41,117 nucleotides of DNA from Spongiibacteraceae bacterium (GCA_030621845.1 JAUXHA010000010.1:1-41117); one strand, 5' to 3'; positions 9,377-18,718 are shown, numbered from the stretch's first letter. The notes: generated by a model from the letters alone, not told the origin. Numbers and translations: made by a program.

Positions 9377-9454
9377 GACTACTTTCCTGGCGCCTCGCCG
9401 TCAGCGCGGTCAGTGATTGGATGCGGGATTGAGGATGTGGTTACCCGGTAATAG

Positions 9455-10702
9455 CTAGGGTAACAGGGCCTCGCCTCGCATCAAGTCGGCGATAGTTTCA
9501 CGAGCACGAATAAGGTGGACGGTATCACCGTCGACCATGACTTCAGCTGCGCGTGTACGACTATTGTAATTGGAACTCATGGTAAAGCCATAGGCACCGG
9601 AGGAGGCGACGGCTAATAAATCCCCTGCCTGCAGGTTTAATTCTCGCTCCTTGCCGAGGAAATCCCCGGTTTCACAGACCGGGCCGACCAGATCATAGAG
9701 CTGCGTTTCGCCATCACGGCGGGGTTGCACCGGGTCGATGTTGAGCCAGGCCTGGTAGAGCGCAGGGCGAATCATATCGTTCATCGCCGCATCAATCAGG
9801 GCAAAATTGCGGTGCGGGCCGGGCTTGAGGTATTCGACCCGGGTCAGTAATACACCGGCGTTGGCGGCGATGGAGCGCCCGGGTTCAAAAGCCAGGGTCA
9901 GCTCGCGATCACCTAATTTTGCCAGTACCGCCGCCACATACTCAGCGGGCGCTGGTGGTTGTTCATCGCGGTAGCGCACACCGAGGCCGCCGCCCAGATC
10001 GAGGTGGCTGATAGCGATATTGTCTTCGGCCAGTTGGTCAATCAAAGCCAGCACCCGCTCCAGGGCATCCAGAAACGGGCTGATGTCGGTCAGCTGTGAG
10101 CCGATATGGCAATCCACGCCGATGATCTCGATCGCCTCGAGTTCCGCCGCGCGGCGATAGACCGCGGGTGCTTGCTCGATATCAATACCGAACTTGTTTT
10201 CCTTGAGCCCGGTAGAAATATACGGGTGGGTGTTGGCATCGACATCGGGGTTGACTCGCAGCGAGATGCGCGCGGTCTGGCCCAATCCGGCGGCCACCTG
10301 CGCCAGCGTTTCCAGCTCGGCCGCCGACTCGACGTTAAAACAATGAATGCCGACAGTCAGTGCCCGCTGCATCTCACCGGCTGTTTTAGCGACGCCGGAG
10401 AAGACGATTTTGGTGGGGTCGCCACCGGCGGCCAGTACACGTTCCAGTTCGCCCTGTGAGACAATGTCGAAACCGGCGCCCAGTCGAGCCAGCACATTGA
10501 GTACGGCGATATTGGCGTTGGCCTTGACCGCATAGCAAATCAGGTGCTTCCTGCCGATGAGGGCTTGCTGGTAGGAAAGAAACTGTTGTTCCAGGTAGGC
10601 TCGCGAATAGACGTAGGTAGGCGTACCATAGCTTTCAGCAATGGTGCTGAGGGGAACATTTTCGGCATACAGTTCGCCGTTGCGATACGTAAAGGTATCC
10701 AT
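9455..10702 (-). CDS. lysA: Diaminopimelate decarboxylase
   Basis: 415 residues. This PLP-dependent fold-type III decarboxylase makes lysine from meso-diaminopimelate. [13 protein letters not shown] places the Schiff-base lysine at Lys60. DCHIGSQ and [11 protein letters not shown] are the TIM-barrel phosphate and PLP-binding segments, and [10 protein letters not shown] carries the active-site Cys-Glu pair contributed across the dimer. [16 protein letters not shown] is also family-typical. It starts 25 bp after the lptM stop and is followed by dapF. A MarR/LysR-type lysA regulator was not seen nearby. Confidence 0.97.
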   Translation of the reverse strand: MDTFTYRNGELYAENVPLSTIAESYGTPTYVYSRAYLEQQFLSYQQALIGRKHLICYAVKANANIAVLNVLARLGAGFDIVSQGELERVLAAGGDPTKIVFSGVAKTAGEMQRALTVGIHCFNVESAAELETLAQVAAGLGQTARISLRVNPDVDANTHPYISTGLKENKFGIDIEQAPAVYRRAAELEAIEIIGVDCHIGSQLTDISPFLDALERVLALIDQLAEDNIAISHLDLGGGLGVRYRDEQPPAPAEYVAAVLAKLGDRELTLAFEPGRSIAANAGVLLTRVEYLKPGPHRNFALIDAAMNDMIRPALYQAWLNIDPVQPRRDGETQLYDLVGPVCETGDFLGKERELNLQAGDLLAVASSGAYGFTMSSNYNSRTRAAEVMVDGDTVHLIRARETIADLMRGEALLP

Positions 10703-10727
10703 GATTCAACCTGTTATGCAGGGGATA

Positions 10728-10850
10728 TTAAAGCCTAGCCGATCGTGTAATTTGTGCTTGCTCATCCTGGGGGAGATAAAGCGGGCCCTTCTGGCCGCAG
10801 GCGGTCAAAAGTAAACTGCCAAGCAATAAGCTGATGAGTAATACGCGCAT
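10728..10850 (-). CDS. lptM: LptM-type small lipoprotein (YifL/LppL family)
   Basis: This 40-residue ORF on the complement begins with ATG at 10850 and ends with TAA at 10728. It encodes a basic-hydrophobic signal, then the lipobox LLTAC (Cys18) followed at once by GQKGPLYLP, the hallmark of the LptM/YifL/LppL lipoproteins. LptM helps LptD fold and form correct disulfides in the outer-membrane lipopolysaccharide translocon. GGGAG lies 8 nt upstream of the ATG, and a good promoter lies just beyond. Position directly before lysA and divergent from cyaY matches Pseudomonas lppL. It is easily missed because of its length. Confidence 0.93.
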   Translation of the reverse strand: MRVLLISLLLGSLLLTACGQKGPLYLPQDEQAQITRSARL

Positions 10851-10877
10851 CGAAAGCTCCCGTTTATCGTGCGGTGG

Positions 10878-10906
10878 ATTATAGCGTGACATGGTCGTAG
10901 GCCCAA
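10878..10906 (-). promoter_or_regulatory. Promoter of the lptM-lysA-dapF-DUF484-xerC operon
   Basis: On the minus strand a perfect -10 hexamer TATAAT (10883-10878) follows TTGGGC (10906-10901) after exactly 17 bp. Transcription would begin near 10871, leaving about 20 nt of leader with the GGGAG ribosome-binding site before lptM. The -35 matches consensus at only three of six positions, but the -10 and spacing are ideal. Confidence 0.65.
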
Positions 10907-10946
10907 CGTTAATTTACAATAAGCGCGCCAGCAATGAGAGACTACT

Positions 10947-11264
10947 ATGACAGAAACCGAGTTTAACGATCTTATCGATCACACCTTTACCCTGATCGAA
11001 GAGGCAATAGACGAATGTGAGGCCGATATTGATAGTGAAGACAGCGCGGGGGTACTAAGCCTGGGCTGTGAAGACGGCAGCGCTATCATTTTTAGCCGGC
11101 AGGCGGCGAGCCGGGAGTTGTGGCTGGCAGCTCGCTCTGGCGGGTTTCATTTTATTTATCGGCAGGGTCAATGGTATTGCCCTAAATATGAAAAATCCCT
11201 GGCACAGTTGTTTGCTGAAATTACGGAGGCACAAGCGGGTGAAACCATTACCCTGGATTGCTAG
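10947..11264 (+). CDS. cyaY: Frataxin homologue CyaY
   Basis: 105 residues, the usual CyaY size. The acidic first helix (FNDLIDHTFTLIEEAIDECEAD) supplies the iron-binding ridge, and the beta sheet carries GVLSLGCEDGSAIIFSRQ and ELWLAARSGGFHF, matching the frataxin sheet with its conserved Trp. It modulates iron-sulfur cluster assembly with IscS in the cytosol. It is divergent from lptM, as in many gammaproteobacteria, and its end overlaps the next gene by 26 bp. TACAAT at 10915-10920 is a possible -10, with no clear -35. Confidence 0.93.
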   Translation: MTETEFNDLIDHTFTLIEEAIDECEADIDSEDSAGVLSLGCEDGSAIIFSRQAASRELWLAARSGGFHFIYRQGQWYCPKYEKSLAQLFAEITEAQAGETITLDC

Positions 11265-12240
11265 AGGGCTGGCGTTGACGGTCTGGTTGGCTTCGCTCCC
11301 GGTGACGGCAGACAGCGAATTAAATACGCCTTTCTTCAGTTCTAATCTTAATCCGCTGGTGCAGGTTTATGGCCTGCCGACGACCCGGGGTGCGGTGTTG
11401 GCTGACAAAGGACAATGGAAAGCCGGGGTGCAACTGGAGGCAGCCAATAGTTTCGCTTTTGACGATAACGCCAATGAGGCTATTTTCCTGGATGGTGAAA
11501 CGTATCGGGCAACGCTGCTGGTGGATTATGGACTGAGCGATAAATTCGAGTTTAGTATTGAACTGCCTTATCTTAGCCACGATGGTGGCAAGCTGGATAA
11601 GTTGATAGAGAATTGGCATGATTTCTGGAATTTACCCAAGGGCGATCGCGATGATTTCCCCCGCGATCAACTGAATTATAGTTATCAGCATGAAAATAAT
11701 GTATTGGTCAATTTACAGGATTCAGCAAGCGGTATTGGCGATGTTAGCCTGATGTTCGGTTATCAATTGGCGGCGAATACGCAGACCGAGTGGTCATTGC
11801 GTGGCGGGGTTAAATTACCCACCGGGGATGCTGACGAATTAACCGGTTCGGAATCAACGGACCTTCATCTGGGTGTTTATGTTAGCAGGCAGAGCTTGTT
11901 TGCGTTGCCTTCACTCTATGCGCATGCCAACGTCGGTTTGTTGTGGATGGATGACGGCGAGGTAGCTAACGAGGTGCGCGAGGACTGGGTGGCTTATGGC
12001 TCTACCTCCTTGAGCTGGATGGTAAGCCGGGTTGTTAGCCTGAAAGCACAGCTGGATTTTCATAGTGCATTTTACGACAGCAGGCTGGAAGAAATTGGCG
12101 AATTTACCGCGCAGTTGGTTTTTGGTGCTTCGATTCGCGCGAGTAAAAACACAGTCGTTGATCTATCCATGAGTGAGGATATTGTGGTGAATGCCTCGCC
12201 GGATGTTGTCTTTCAGCTGGGTGTGCGCTCAGCCTTTTAA
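11239..12240 (+). CDS. DUF3187 family exported protein (putative outer-membrane beta barrel)
   Basis: 333 residues from the GTG at 11239. The frame stays open back to 11068 inside cyaY, but GGAGG at 11225-11229 with a 9-nt gap and the signal peptide beginning MKPLPWIARGLALTVWLASL identify the GTG. The mature part is rich in alternating hydrophobic and aromatic strands, such as FEFSIELPYLSH, SLRGGVKLPTG and HLGVYVSRQ, and ends in GVRSAF, a C-terminal Phe of the kind recognised by the BAM complex. It is therefore likely an outer-membrane barrel of about 12 strands. Function unknown. It overlaps cyaY, suggesting translational coupling, and its stop shares bases with that of cyaA. Confidence 0.8.
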   Translation: MKPLPWIARGLALTVWLASLPVTADSELNTPFFSSNLNPLVQVYGLPTTRGAVLADKGQWKAGVQLEAANSFAFDDNANEAIFLDGETYRATLLVDYGLSDKFEFSIELPYLSHDGGKLDKLIENWHDFWNLPKGDRDDFPRDQLNYSYQHENNVLVNLQDSASGIGDVSLMFGYQLAANTQTEWSLRGGVKLPTGDADELTGSESTDLHLGVYVSRQSLFALPSLYAHANVGLLWMDDGEVANEVREDWVAYGSTSLSWMVSRVVSLKAQLDFHSAFYDSRLEEIGEFTAQLVFGASIRASKNTVVDLSMSEDIVVNASPDVVFQLGVRSAF

Positions 12241-15056
12241 ACTTTTTGTAGCGCGTGATTCAGTGCTTTTTCCAGTTTTTGTTTATAGCGTAAATAATCC
12301 GTGGTCTGGATTGCGCCACGGCGCTGGCGATTGATGCAGCGGCTGAGGTCGAGGTCGGTGATATAACAAGGGTAGCGTTCGTGGGAAACGCGGCGCTCTA
12401 TAATAAATCGGGCAACGGTGTCGAACAGTTTGTTACCGAGTTCCAGTTCAGTAAATTCGTTTTGATCACAGTAAATATTAAACACGATACGGCCATCAAT
12501 ATCGCGTTCCCCAATCGCCTGGACATTGAAAAAATAACCTTTGCTGGTGTCGTTGTTCAGCGCGCAGCGATCAAGTTGCAGGGCGTCGGCCGGGCCGCTG
12601 ATCTGATAGTATTCCAGTTGAAAGTGCTGAAAACTGAATTCCGTTGAGTTGTCTGCGGTTTCGGTACTCTCCCGAAATAGCATGGAATGCATGAACTGGT
12701 CCAGTGGAGCGAGCAAGGTATGTTCATCGCGAAAAGGGGTGCTAAAGAAATACAGCGAACCCATTTCATCAAGCACATAAACATCGGCGTTGTTATTATT
12801 TTGCTCATAGTAGAGCTGGATGCGGTTCGGTTTTTCCGATTGAATGACAGCTTGCAGTACGGTGTCCTGCAGGCAGTGATCGTCCAGTTTAATCGGGCTG
12901 TAATGGTTTTGGGTTTTGCCGAGTATTTCCAGCAGTTTATTATAATTCTCTGCACGTTCGATGTTGGGTCGATTCTGGTCAAACTGAATCACAAAAAAAT
13001 GTTTTTGCAATTGTAAAATATAGCGACTGTGAATTGAATGCGCACCCTGATAGTAGCAATTATTGATGTTGGAAAATAACTTTTCTACGCGGTTTGCCGT
13101 GCCCGAGGAACGATTAGCGGTAAAACAATAGGTGTCCAATGGGGGCGGCTGGACATCTTTACCCGGCGGCAGCATTTGCAAATATTCACGCAAACAGCGA
13201 ATTAGTGCATATTCCCCATCGAAACGCCGGGTGGTAATTTCTCCCCAGCTATTGAGTATGACCTCTTCAATATTGTCGATGGCCATGCTGTCGAGAATAG
13301 TTGTCGGCTGATCGCCGGTATCACTGTGGCTACGGCCTACATTGATAAATAGCTGGATATGACTGGGGCGTTTATTATCGCTGTAGCAGTGTTTGTGATC
13401 AATAATTTCATTGTTGTTGTCGGCAGTGAGCGGAATTTTTTCTCGCAGGCTGCGCGCCATATTTTGCAGTTCAAAATCATTGATGCCATGTTCGCCTTCA
13501 ATGATCGAAAGTTTCGTACTGGTATTGGTGAGCCCATTAAAATGACACCATGCCAGTAGTGAGACCAGACTGTTTGAGCGTTTAAGTACAGTGGCTTTGT
13601 ACGCGTTATCGGCGGTGATGGCTTGCGAGCTAAGCGCCCAGGCACGCTTATCGGCGGTTTGGTAAAAATACAGCTGCTCTTCTGCCAGGTTGCTCGAAAG
13701 GCTGGAATTGATCCGTTCAATTTTTCCCGCTTTGCGCTCGAAGGTGGCAAATAATTTCCTGCCAAGAATATTCATCGATTCCGGGTTGATGCTGCTGGTC
13801 TCGTTGCAATTGCGTACAAAATCGAGCAGAAAACGATAGTGGCTGGTTAGCTCGCTGGCCAATTCTTTTTGTTCCGGCATGGCCTGGCCAATTTTCCACT
13901 GGCTGCGGGCATCCAGTTGTTGCAGGTAGTTCGGCGACCACTGCCACTCGGCGATCAGCTTTTCCATTAATTGCCGCTTCCAGGGGGTCTGCCTGGCGCT
14001 ATCTGCCTGGGAGAGCTGAATGCCCGCTTTATAATAAAAACAGCGTCGTACCAGTTCCAGTCTTTTAGGTTCGCTGCGTTGGATCAAGTGTTTTTCAATG
14101 CAGCGATAGATTATTACATCGGGGTCCAGCTCGTCGAGATTAACCTGGTTATTGTGTATAGCCGTTTTAAATTGTTGGCTCAGGAGTTTGATTTTTGGAA
14201 ATACGGCGGCATGAATCTCGGCCATGACGATGTTCAGGATTGCCTGATAGGGCTGGTCTATGCCCTGATTGAGCTGCATAGCGCTGGTTTCGATAAATTC
14301 GGCGGCGCTGATTTCATCGATGCAGCCAAAATCCAGGCATTCATCGCTGCCAATTAACTGTTTTTTGTGCAGCATGAACAGGTATTGCTCGTAATGTTTC
14401 TCCATGCTGGCGGGAACCAGCCACCAGGCCGGGATGCGACCGCCAATCAATAGTCCGTATTGGTAAAGCTCATCCAGTTGGAAGTTTTCCAGCGGGTGTC
14501 GGGTTTCAGTCGCACTGAGGCCCTGGTCAAGTTCCAATCGATAGTGTTGCTCGGCCATCAGTGAGAACTGAACCTGTAAATCCAGTTCGCTGGCCCAATG
14601 ACTGAGCATGTCAGTTTTTTGCCGCAATAATTCCAGCTGCTGTTCGTTTAAGTCCCGGCGATGACACAGCGAAAGTTTAAACGTATCGCTGTGTTTCTGG
14701 GCAATGGTGCCACAACCGCCCAGCAGCCAGATGCTGACAATGTCGCCGCCGCTAGTGGTCTGCTTATTATGGGTAAAGCTGCGCGCCAGGCGTTGGGTTT
14801 TCTGGATCAGGGTGCGTGAAGGCGTAAAACCCTCCAGCCCGCAGGGTGCCTGGGGTGAAACATAGCCCGGCAGCATCGGGTGGTTAATGTGCAAGAGCAT
14901 GGGTAGCAGTTCGAGAAAGATCTGCTGCCGGCTTTCCAGCGCCGATTTACTGCGTGCCAGCCGGGCATTATTAACAAGCAGGAAACGCTCGCGCAGGGCT
15001 GACAGCGTTCCCCGGTCGAGGTTGACCCGTTGATTGGGTGATTTAAGGTGGGGCAT
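12237..15056 (-). CDS. cyaA: Class I adenylate cyclase homologue with degenerate catalytic motif
   Basis: 939 residues from the ATG at 15056; the frame is open to a TTG at 15113, but the Pseudomonas-like start falls at MPHLKSPNQ. The N-terminal domain (ALRERFLLVNNARLARS, WLLGGCGTIAQKHSD, GGRIPAWWLVP) and the long C-terminal domain are characteristic of class I cyclases, which make cAMP from ATP. The nucleotidyltransferase signature, normally Gly-Ser then Ser-Asp-x-Asp-x-Trp, reads Gly-Gly (113-114) and SDTFKL (123-128). The first Asp (124) is kept, but the second Asp is Phe126, Trp is Leu128 and Ser is Gly114. The reading frame is intact. Either activity is lost or altered, or the protein has become regulatory. 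Position between argH-hyuA and cyaY matches other cyaA loci. Confidence 0.9.
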   Translation of the reverse strand: MPHLKSPNQRVNLDRGTLSALRERFLLVNNARLARSKSALESRQQIFLELLPMLLHINHPMLPGYVSPQAPCGLEGFTPSRTLIQKTQRLARSFTHNKQTTSGGDIVSIWLLGGCGTIAQKHSDTFKLSLCHRRDLNEQQLELLRQKTDMLSHWASELDLQVQFSLMAEQHYRLELDQGLSATETRHPLENFQLDELYQYGLLIGGRIPAWWLVPASMEKHYEQYLFMLHKKQLIGSDECLDFGCIDEISAAEFIETSAMQLNQGIDQPYQAILNIVMAEIHAAVFPKIKLLSQQFKTAIHNNQVNLDELDPDVIIYRCIEKHLIQRSEPKRLELVRRCFYYKAGIQLSQADSARQTPWKRQLMEKLIAEWQWSPNYLQQLDARSQWKIGQAMPEQKELASELTSHYRFLLDFVRNCNETSSINPESMNILGRKLFATFERKAGKIERINSSLSSNLAEEQLYFYQTADKRAWALSSQAITADNAYKATVLKRSNSLVSLLAWCHFNGLTNTSTKLSIIEGEHGINDFELQNMARSLREKIPLTADNNNEIIDHKHCYSDNKRPSHIQLFINVGRSHSDTGDQPTTILDSMAIDNIEEVILNSWGEITTRRFDGEYALIRCLREYLQMLPPGKDVQPPPLDTYCFTANRSSGTANRVEKLFSNINNCYYQGAHSIHSRYILQLQKHFFVIQFDQNRPNIERAENYNKLLEILGKTQNHYSPIKLDDHCLQDTVLQAVIQSEKPNRIQLYYEQNNNNADVYVLDEMGSLYFFSTPFRDEHTLLAPLDQFMHSMLFRESTETADNSTEFSFQHFQLEYYQISGPADALQLDRCALNNDTSKGYFFNVQAIGERDIDGRIVFNIYCDQNEFTELELGNKLFDTVARFIIERRVSHERYPCYITDLDLSRCINRQRRGAIQTTDYLRYKQKLEKALNHALQKV

Positions 15057-15143
15057 GCAACACAGTATAGACAGCGAATGGAAAAATGGCGTGGAAAACG
15101 AGTAATTGTTCAAACAAATGACATCGGCGAGAGATTGCCAGGC

Positions 15144-17117
15144 TTAAATCGACTTGCTTAGCAGTAAATTGCCGAAATTATCGACAGATGCCTGCCAGTT
15201 CTCGTCAATCAGGGTGGTGGCTATCGGCTCTGTAATCAGTGCGGGACCCTCAAACCGCTGCCCGGCCTGTAGCTGCTCGCGGTCATAAATAGCCGTGGGC
15301 CTGGAGAAGCCTTCGAGCATCATCGTCGCCGCGCTGGGTGCAAGCAGCTTGCCGCCGGCTTGTCGTGGTAATTCGATGGTTTTGCCCGGAGCCCTGAGGG
15401 CGAGGCGGACAGTGACCAGCTCGATGGACAGCGCCATGCGGTGGCCATAGCGCTGTTGGTGGGCATGATGGAAGTCATCATTGCATTGGGCGAGGTGATG
15501 GTAGGGAATGTTGAGGGTGAAGGTCTGGCCCTGGTAGCGCAAATCAAGGCTGGCCTGGGTAGTAATGGCGGTGGCTTCAATGCCTTCACCTGCCAGCTGT
15601 TGCAGGCCATCGCTGCGTAGCTGCTTGAGAACAGCTTCGATTTCGAGCGCGTCCAGATCCTCCAGCCGCTTTTGGTAAGTAAGTGATAACTGTCGCTCTC
15701 TTGGCGCAACCAGCATGCCAAGAGCCGAAAGCACGCCGCCATTGAAGGGTATTAAAATGGATTTTATGCCCAGGTTCTCGGCCAGTGAACAGACATGCAA
15801 GCCGCCGGCACCACCAAAGCAGCAGAGGGTGAAATCGGCGGGGTCATAGCCGCGCTGAACCGATATCACGCGCAGGGCCCGGGTCATGTGCTCGTTGGCA
15901 ATGGCCAGGATGCCCAGTGCTGTTTCCTGGATGCTCAGTGCCAGTGGTGTGGCGATAGTGGCGATGGCTGTTTCCGCTGCAGCCAGGTCCAGGGTCATTT
16001 TACCGCCCAGAAAGGCATCGGGACGTAGCCGTCCCAACACGGCATTGGCATCGGAAACGGTGGCCCGCCGGCCGCCGCGGCCATAGCAGGCAGGGCCCGG
16101 GTCAGCCCCGGCCGATTCGGGGCCAACGCGTAACATGCCGCCATCATCTATATAGGCGATGGAGCCGCCACCGGCACCAATGGTGTGCATATCGACCATC
16201 GGCACGGCGACCGGGTAATGGCCAATATGGCCTTCGCTGGTGAGCTGGATTTTACCATCAATCAGCGCCACATCGGAGGAGGTGCCGCCCATATCAAAGG
16301 TGATCAGGCGCTGAAGTCGGGTTTGTTCACCGATGAATTTGGCCGCCGCCAGACCGCCCGCCGGGCCGGATAATAACAGGGTGACCGCTCGTCGAGCCGC
16401 CTGTGCGGCATCGATGGTGCCCCCTGAGGATTGCATTACTGCCACCGGACTGGGGGCGAGGTGTTGCCTGAGGGTGTCGAGATAGTCCTCGACCAGTGGT
16501 CCCAGCCAGGCATTGAGCCAGGTTGCCATGCCGCGTTCATATTCCTTGTATTCGGGTAATACAAAGGAGGAGCGGGAGCAGAATATGTCGTCAGCTACGA
16601 TGGCCTCAATGGCTTTTTCCTGCTGGTCATCGATAAAGGAAAACAGCAGATTGATTGCCACTGCCTGCGGTTTGAGCTTGATCAGTCGGGCTTTGAGCTG
16701 TTCCAGTTCGGCGGCGTCAAGCGCCTGTACCGTGGAGCCATCGGCGGCCAGTCGGCAGTTTACCTCCAGGCAGAGGGCCTCTGGCACGGGGGCGGCGATG
16801 AGCGGTGGTTGCAGCTGGTAAAGTTCGCGCCGGTTCTGGCGGCCGATGGTGAGCGTGTCCTTAAAGCCCCGGTTGGTAATATAGACCGTGCGCACGCCCT
16901 TGCCTTCGAGAGCGGCATTGGTAGCGACGGTGGAGCCGTGAACCACCACCAGTTCGCCGCGACGGGCGGCGGCTTTCAGCCCGAGTTCGGCAATGCCCTG
17001 GAGAATCGCCCGTTCCGGTGCGCTGGGGGTAGACAGCACTTTATGGATGCGGATGTCTTGCCCGTCGATGAGGACAAAATCGGTGAAGGTACCGCCTGTG
17101 TCTACGCCGAGTAACAT
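15144..17117 (-). CDS. Hydantoinase/oxoprolinase subunit A family protein (HyuA-like)
   Basis: 657 residues, typical for HyuA. It has the actin-like ATPase start GVDTGGTFTDFVLIDG (4-19), HGSTVATNAALEGKG (60-74) and the second phosphate-binding loop FDMGGTSSDVALIDG (274-288). The family cleaves cyclic amides such as hydantoins or 5-oxoproline using ATP, usually with a HyuB partner. No HyuB gene is adjacent, so the partner lies elsewhere or this protein works alone. It begins 4 bp after the argH stop, so it is co-transcribed with arginine synthesis, and ends 87 bp before cyaA. Substrate unknown. Confidence 0.88.
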   Translation of the reverse strand: MLLGVDTGGTFTDFVLIDGQDIRIHKVLSTPSAPERAILQGIAELGLKAAARRGELVVVHGSTVATNAALEGKGVRTVYITNRGFKDTLTIGRQNRRELYQLQPPLIAAPVPEALCLEVNCRLAADGSTVQALDAAELEQLKARLIKLKPQAVAINLLFSFIDDQQEKAIEAIVADDIFCSRSSFVLPEYKEYERGMATWLNAWLGPLVEDYLDTLRQHLAPSPVAVMQSSGGTIDAAQAARRAVTLLLSGPAGGLAAAKFIGEQTRLQRLITFDMGGTSSDVALIDGKIQLTSEGHIGHYPVAVPMVDMHTIGAGGGSIAYIDDGGMLRVGPESAGADPGPACYGRGGRRATVSDANAVLGRLRPDAFLGGKMTLDLAAAETAIATIATPLALSIQETALGILAIANEHMTRALRVISVQRGYDPADFTLCCFGGAGGLHVCSLAENLGIKSILIPFNGGVLSALGMLVAPRERQLSLTYQKRLEDLDALEIEAVLKQLRSDGLQQLAGEGIEATAITTQASLDLRYQGQTFTLNIPYHHLAQCNDDFHHAHQQRYGHRMALSIELVTVRLALRAPGKTIELPRQAGGKLLAPSAATMMLEGFSRPTAIYDREQLQAGQRFEGPALITEPIATTLIDENWQASVDNFGNLLLSKSI

Positions 17118-17121
17118 CGGT

Positions 17122-18519
17122 TTAGCGTTGCTGGAGTTTACTTCCCGCCCGCGCCGCCGCTGCTTTTACCTGGTTGGGGGCGGTGCCGCCGATATGGTTG
17201 CGGGCATTGACGGAGCCCTCCAGGGTGAGTACCTCGAAGACATCCTGGCTAATAATGTCGCTGAATTGACGGAGTTCATCCAGTGACATTTCTGACAGGT
17301 CTTTTTGTTGCGCAATGCCATAGGCGACAGACTTGCCAACCACTTCATGGGCGTCGCGAAAGGGCATGCCCTTGACCACGAGGTAATCGGCGAGGTCAGT
17401 GGCGGTGGAAAAGCCACGCCGTGCTGCCTCTGCCATGACGGCGTGGTTGGCCTGGATCGCGGGGATCATATCGGCATAGGCATGGAGGCTGTCGCGTACC
17501 GTATCGATGGTATCGAACAGGGGTTCCTTGTCCTCCTGGTTGTCCTTGTTATAGGCCAGCGGCTGTGACTTCATCAGCATTAGCAGGCTGATCAGGTGAC
17601 CGGTGACCCTGCCGACCTTGCCGCGAACCAATTCCGGTACGTCGGGGTTTTTCTTTTGCGGCATAATCGAGGAGCCGGTACAAAATCGGTCGGGCAGGTC
17701 GATAAAGTTAAACTGGGCCGAGGCCCACAGCACCAGTTCTTCGCTAAAGCGTGACAGGTGAGTCATCAGCAGGCTGGCACAGGCGGTAAATTCAATGGCA
17801 AAGTCGCGGTCACTGACTGAATCCAGGGAGTTTTCTGTGGGTGCATCAAAGCCCAGCAGTTGCGCGGTGTAGGCGCGGTCAATCGGGTAGGTTGTGCCGG
17901 CCAGGGCAGCGGCGCCAAGGGGGCTCTGGTTGAGCCGTTTACGACAATCCATTAGTCGGCTGTAGTCCCGCTCCAGCATTTCGTTCCAGGCCAGTAAATG
18001 GTGGCCGAAGGTGACGGGCTGGGCGGTTTGAAGGTGAGTGAAGCCCGGCATGATGGTGCTGGCTTCCTCTTCGGCCTTCGTTACCAGACCCTGTTGCAGA
18101 CGGGTCAGCTCCGCGGCGATGTTGTCGATTTCATCGCGTAAATACAGCCGAATATCGGTAGCAACCTGATCATTACGCGAGCGGCCGGTATGCAATTTTT
18201 TGCCACTAATGCCGATTTTTTCGGTGAGGCGCGCTTCGATATTCATGTGCACATCTTCAAGGCTGACCGACCAGTTAAACTCACCGCTGATGATTTCTTC
18301 GCGGATATCTTCCAGACCCTGGGCAATATCCAGGTACTCCTGTTCGGTCAGGATGCCGGCCCGGGAGAGCATGTGGGCGTGAGCCAGCGAACCGTTGATG
18401 TCGTGGTGATAGAGTCGCTGGTCAAAGCTGACCGAGGCAGTAAAGCGTTCAACAAAGGCATCGGTGGGTTCAGTAAAACGACCGCCCCAGGGCTTGATCA
18501 CTTGCTCCTTATCGCTCAT
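17122..18519 (-). CDS. argH: Argininosuccinate lyase
   Basis: 465 residues, full length. It cleaves argininosuccinate to arginine and fumarate, the last step of arginine synthesis. The N terminus ([12 protein letters not shown]), [15 protein letters not shown] (109-122), the catalytic His in THLQTAQPV (161-169) and the mobile signature loop [12 protein letters not shown] (282-293) are all intact. It is divergent from algZ, the same arrangement as argH/fimS-algR in Pseudomonas, and is followed 4 bp later by the HyuA-like gene. Confidence 0.97.
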   Translation of the reverse strand: MSDKEQVIKPWGGRFTEPTDAFVERFTASVSFDQRLYHHDINGSLAHAHMLSRAGILTEQEYLDIAQGLEDIREEIISGEFNWSVSLEDVHMNIEARLTEKIGISGKKLHTGRSRNDQVATDIRLYLRDEIDNIAAELTRLQQGLVTKAEEEASTIMPGFTHLQTAQPVTFGHHLLAWNEMLERDYSRLMDCRKRLNQSPLGAAALAGTTYPIDRAYTAQLLGFDAPTENSLDSVSDRDFAIEFTACASLLMTHLSRFSEELVLWASAQFNFIDLPDRFCTGSSIMPQKKNPDVPELVRGKVGRVTGHLISLLMLMKSQPLAYNKDNQEDKEPLFDTIDTVRDSLHAYADMIPAIQANHAVMAEAARRGFSTATDLADYLVVKGMPFRDAHEVVGKSVAYGIAQQKDLSEMSLDELRQFSDIISQDVFEVLTLEGSVNARNHIGGTAPNQVKAAAARAGSKLQQR

Positions 18520-18558
18520 GGAAATCTCTTTACACTATTGGCAGATGATGGAGGTGCC

Positions 18559-18567
18559 AGTATACCA
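18559..18567 (-). promoter_or_regulatory. Possible extended -10 promoter for argH
   Basis: On the minus strand TGGTATACT (18567-18559) is an extended -10 element: a TG one base upstream of a hexamer matching five of six positions of TATAAT. No good -35 is present, as allowed for extended -10 promoters. It lies about 40 nt before the argH start codon. Confidence 0.45.
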
Positions 18568-18637
18568 GTTGTAACAGCCAGGCGGGGAGCCAATAAATGG
18601 GAAAGAGCAACACCGCTTGAAAAACTTCCCGGGCTGT

Positions 18638-18657
18638 TGAATTTGAGAACAAATTCA
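18638..18657. promoter_or_regulatory. Inverted repeat in the argH-algZ intergenic region
   Basis: TGAATTTG (18638-18645) and CAAATTCA (18650-18657) form perfect 8-bp arms around AGAA, in the 199-bp region between argH and algZ and about 60 bp before algZ. It may be a regulator binding site or a short hairpin in the algZ leader. The binding protein is not known. Confidence 0.35.
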
Positions 18658-18718
18658 GCTCTGGCAGGGGGTTTATCGACTATATTCAGGTCATCGAATT
18701 GTTAAAAACCGCCAGCCG

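Noticed and set aside
8660-9451. 263-codon plus-strand ORF opposite dapF
   Set aside because: It is the antisense shadow of dapF, whose active-site motifs are certain. Similar long shadows opposite argH, accC, accB and hyuA were dropped for the same reason.
11068-11238. Upstream extension of the DUF3187 gene inside cyaY
   Set aside because: The GTG at 11239 has a good GGAGG and is followed directly by a signal peptide; the upstream part is cyaY read in another frame.
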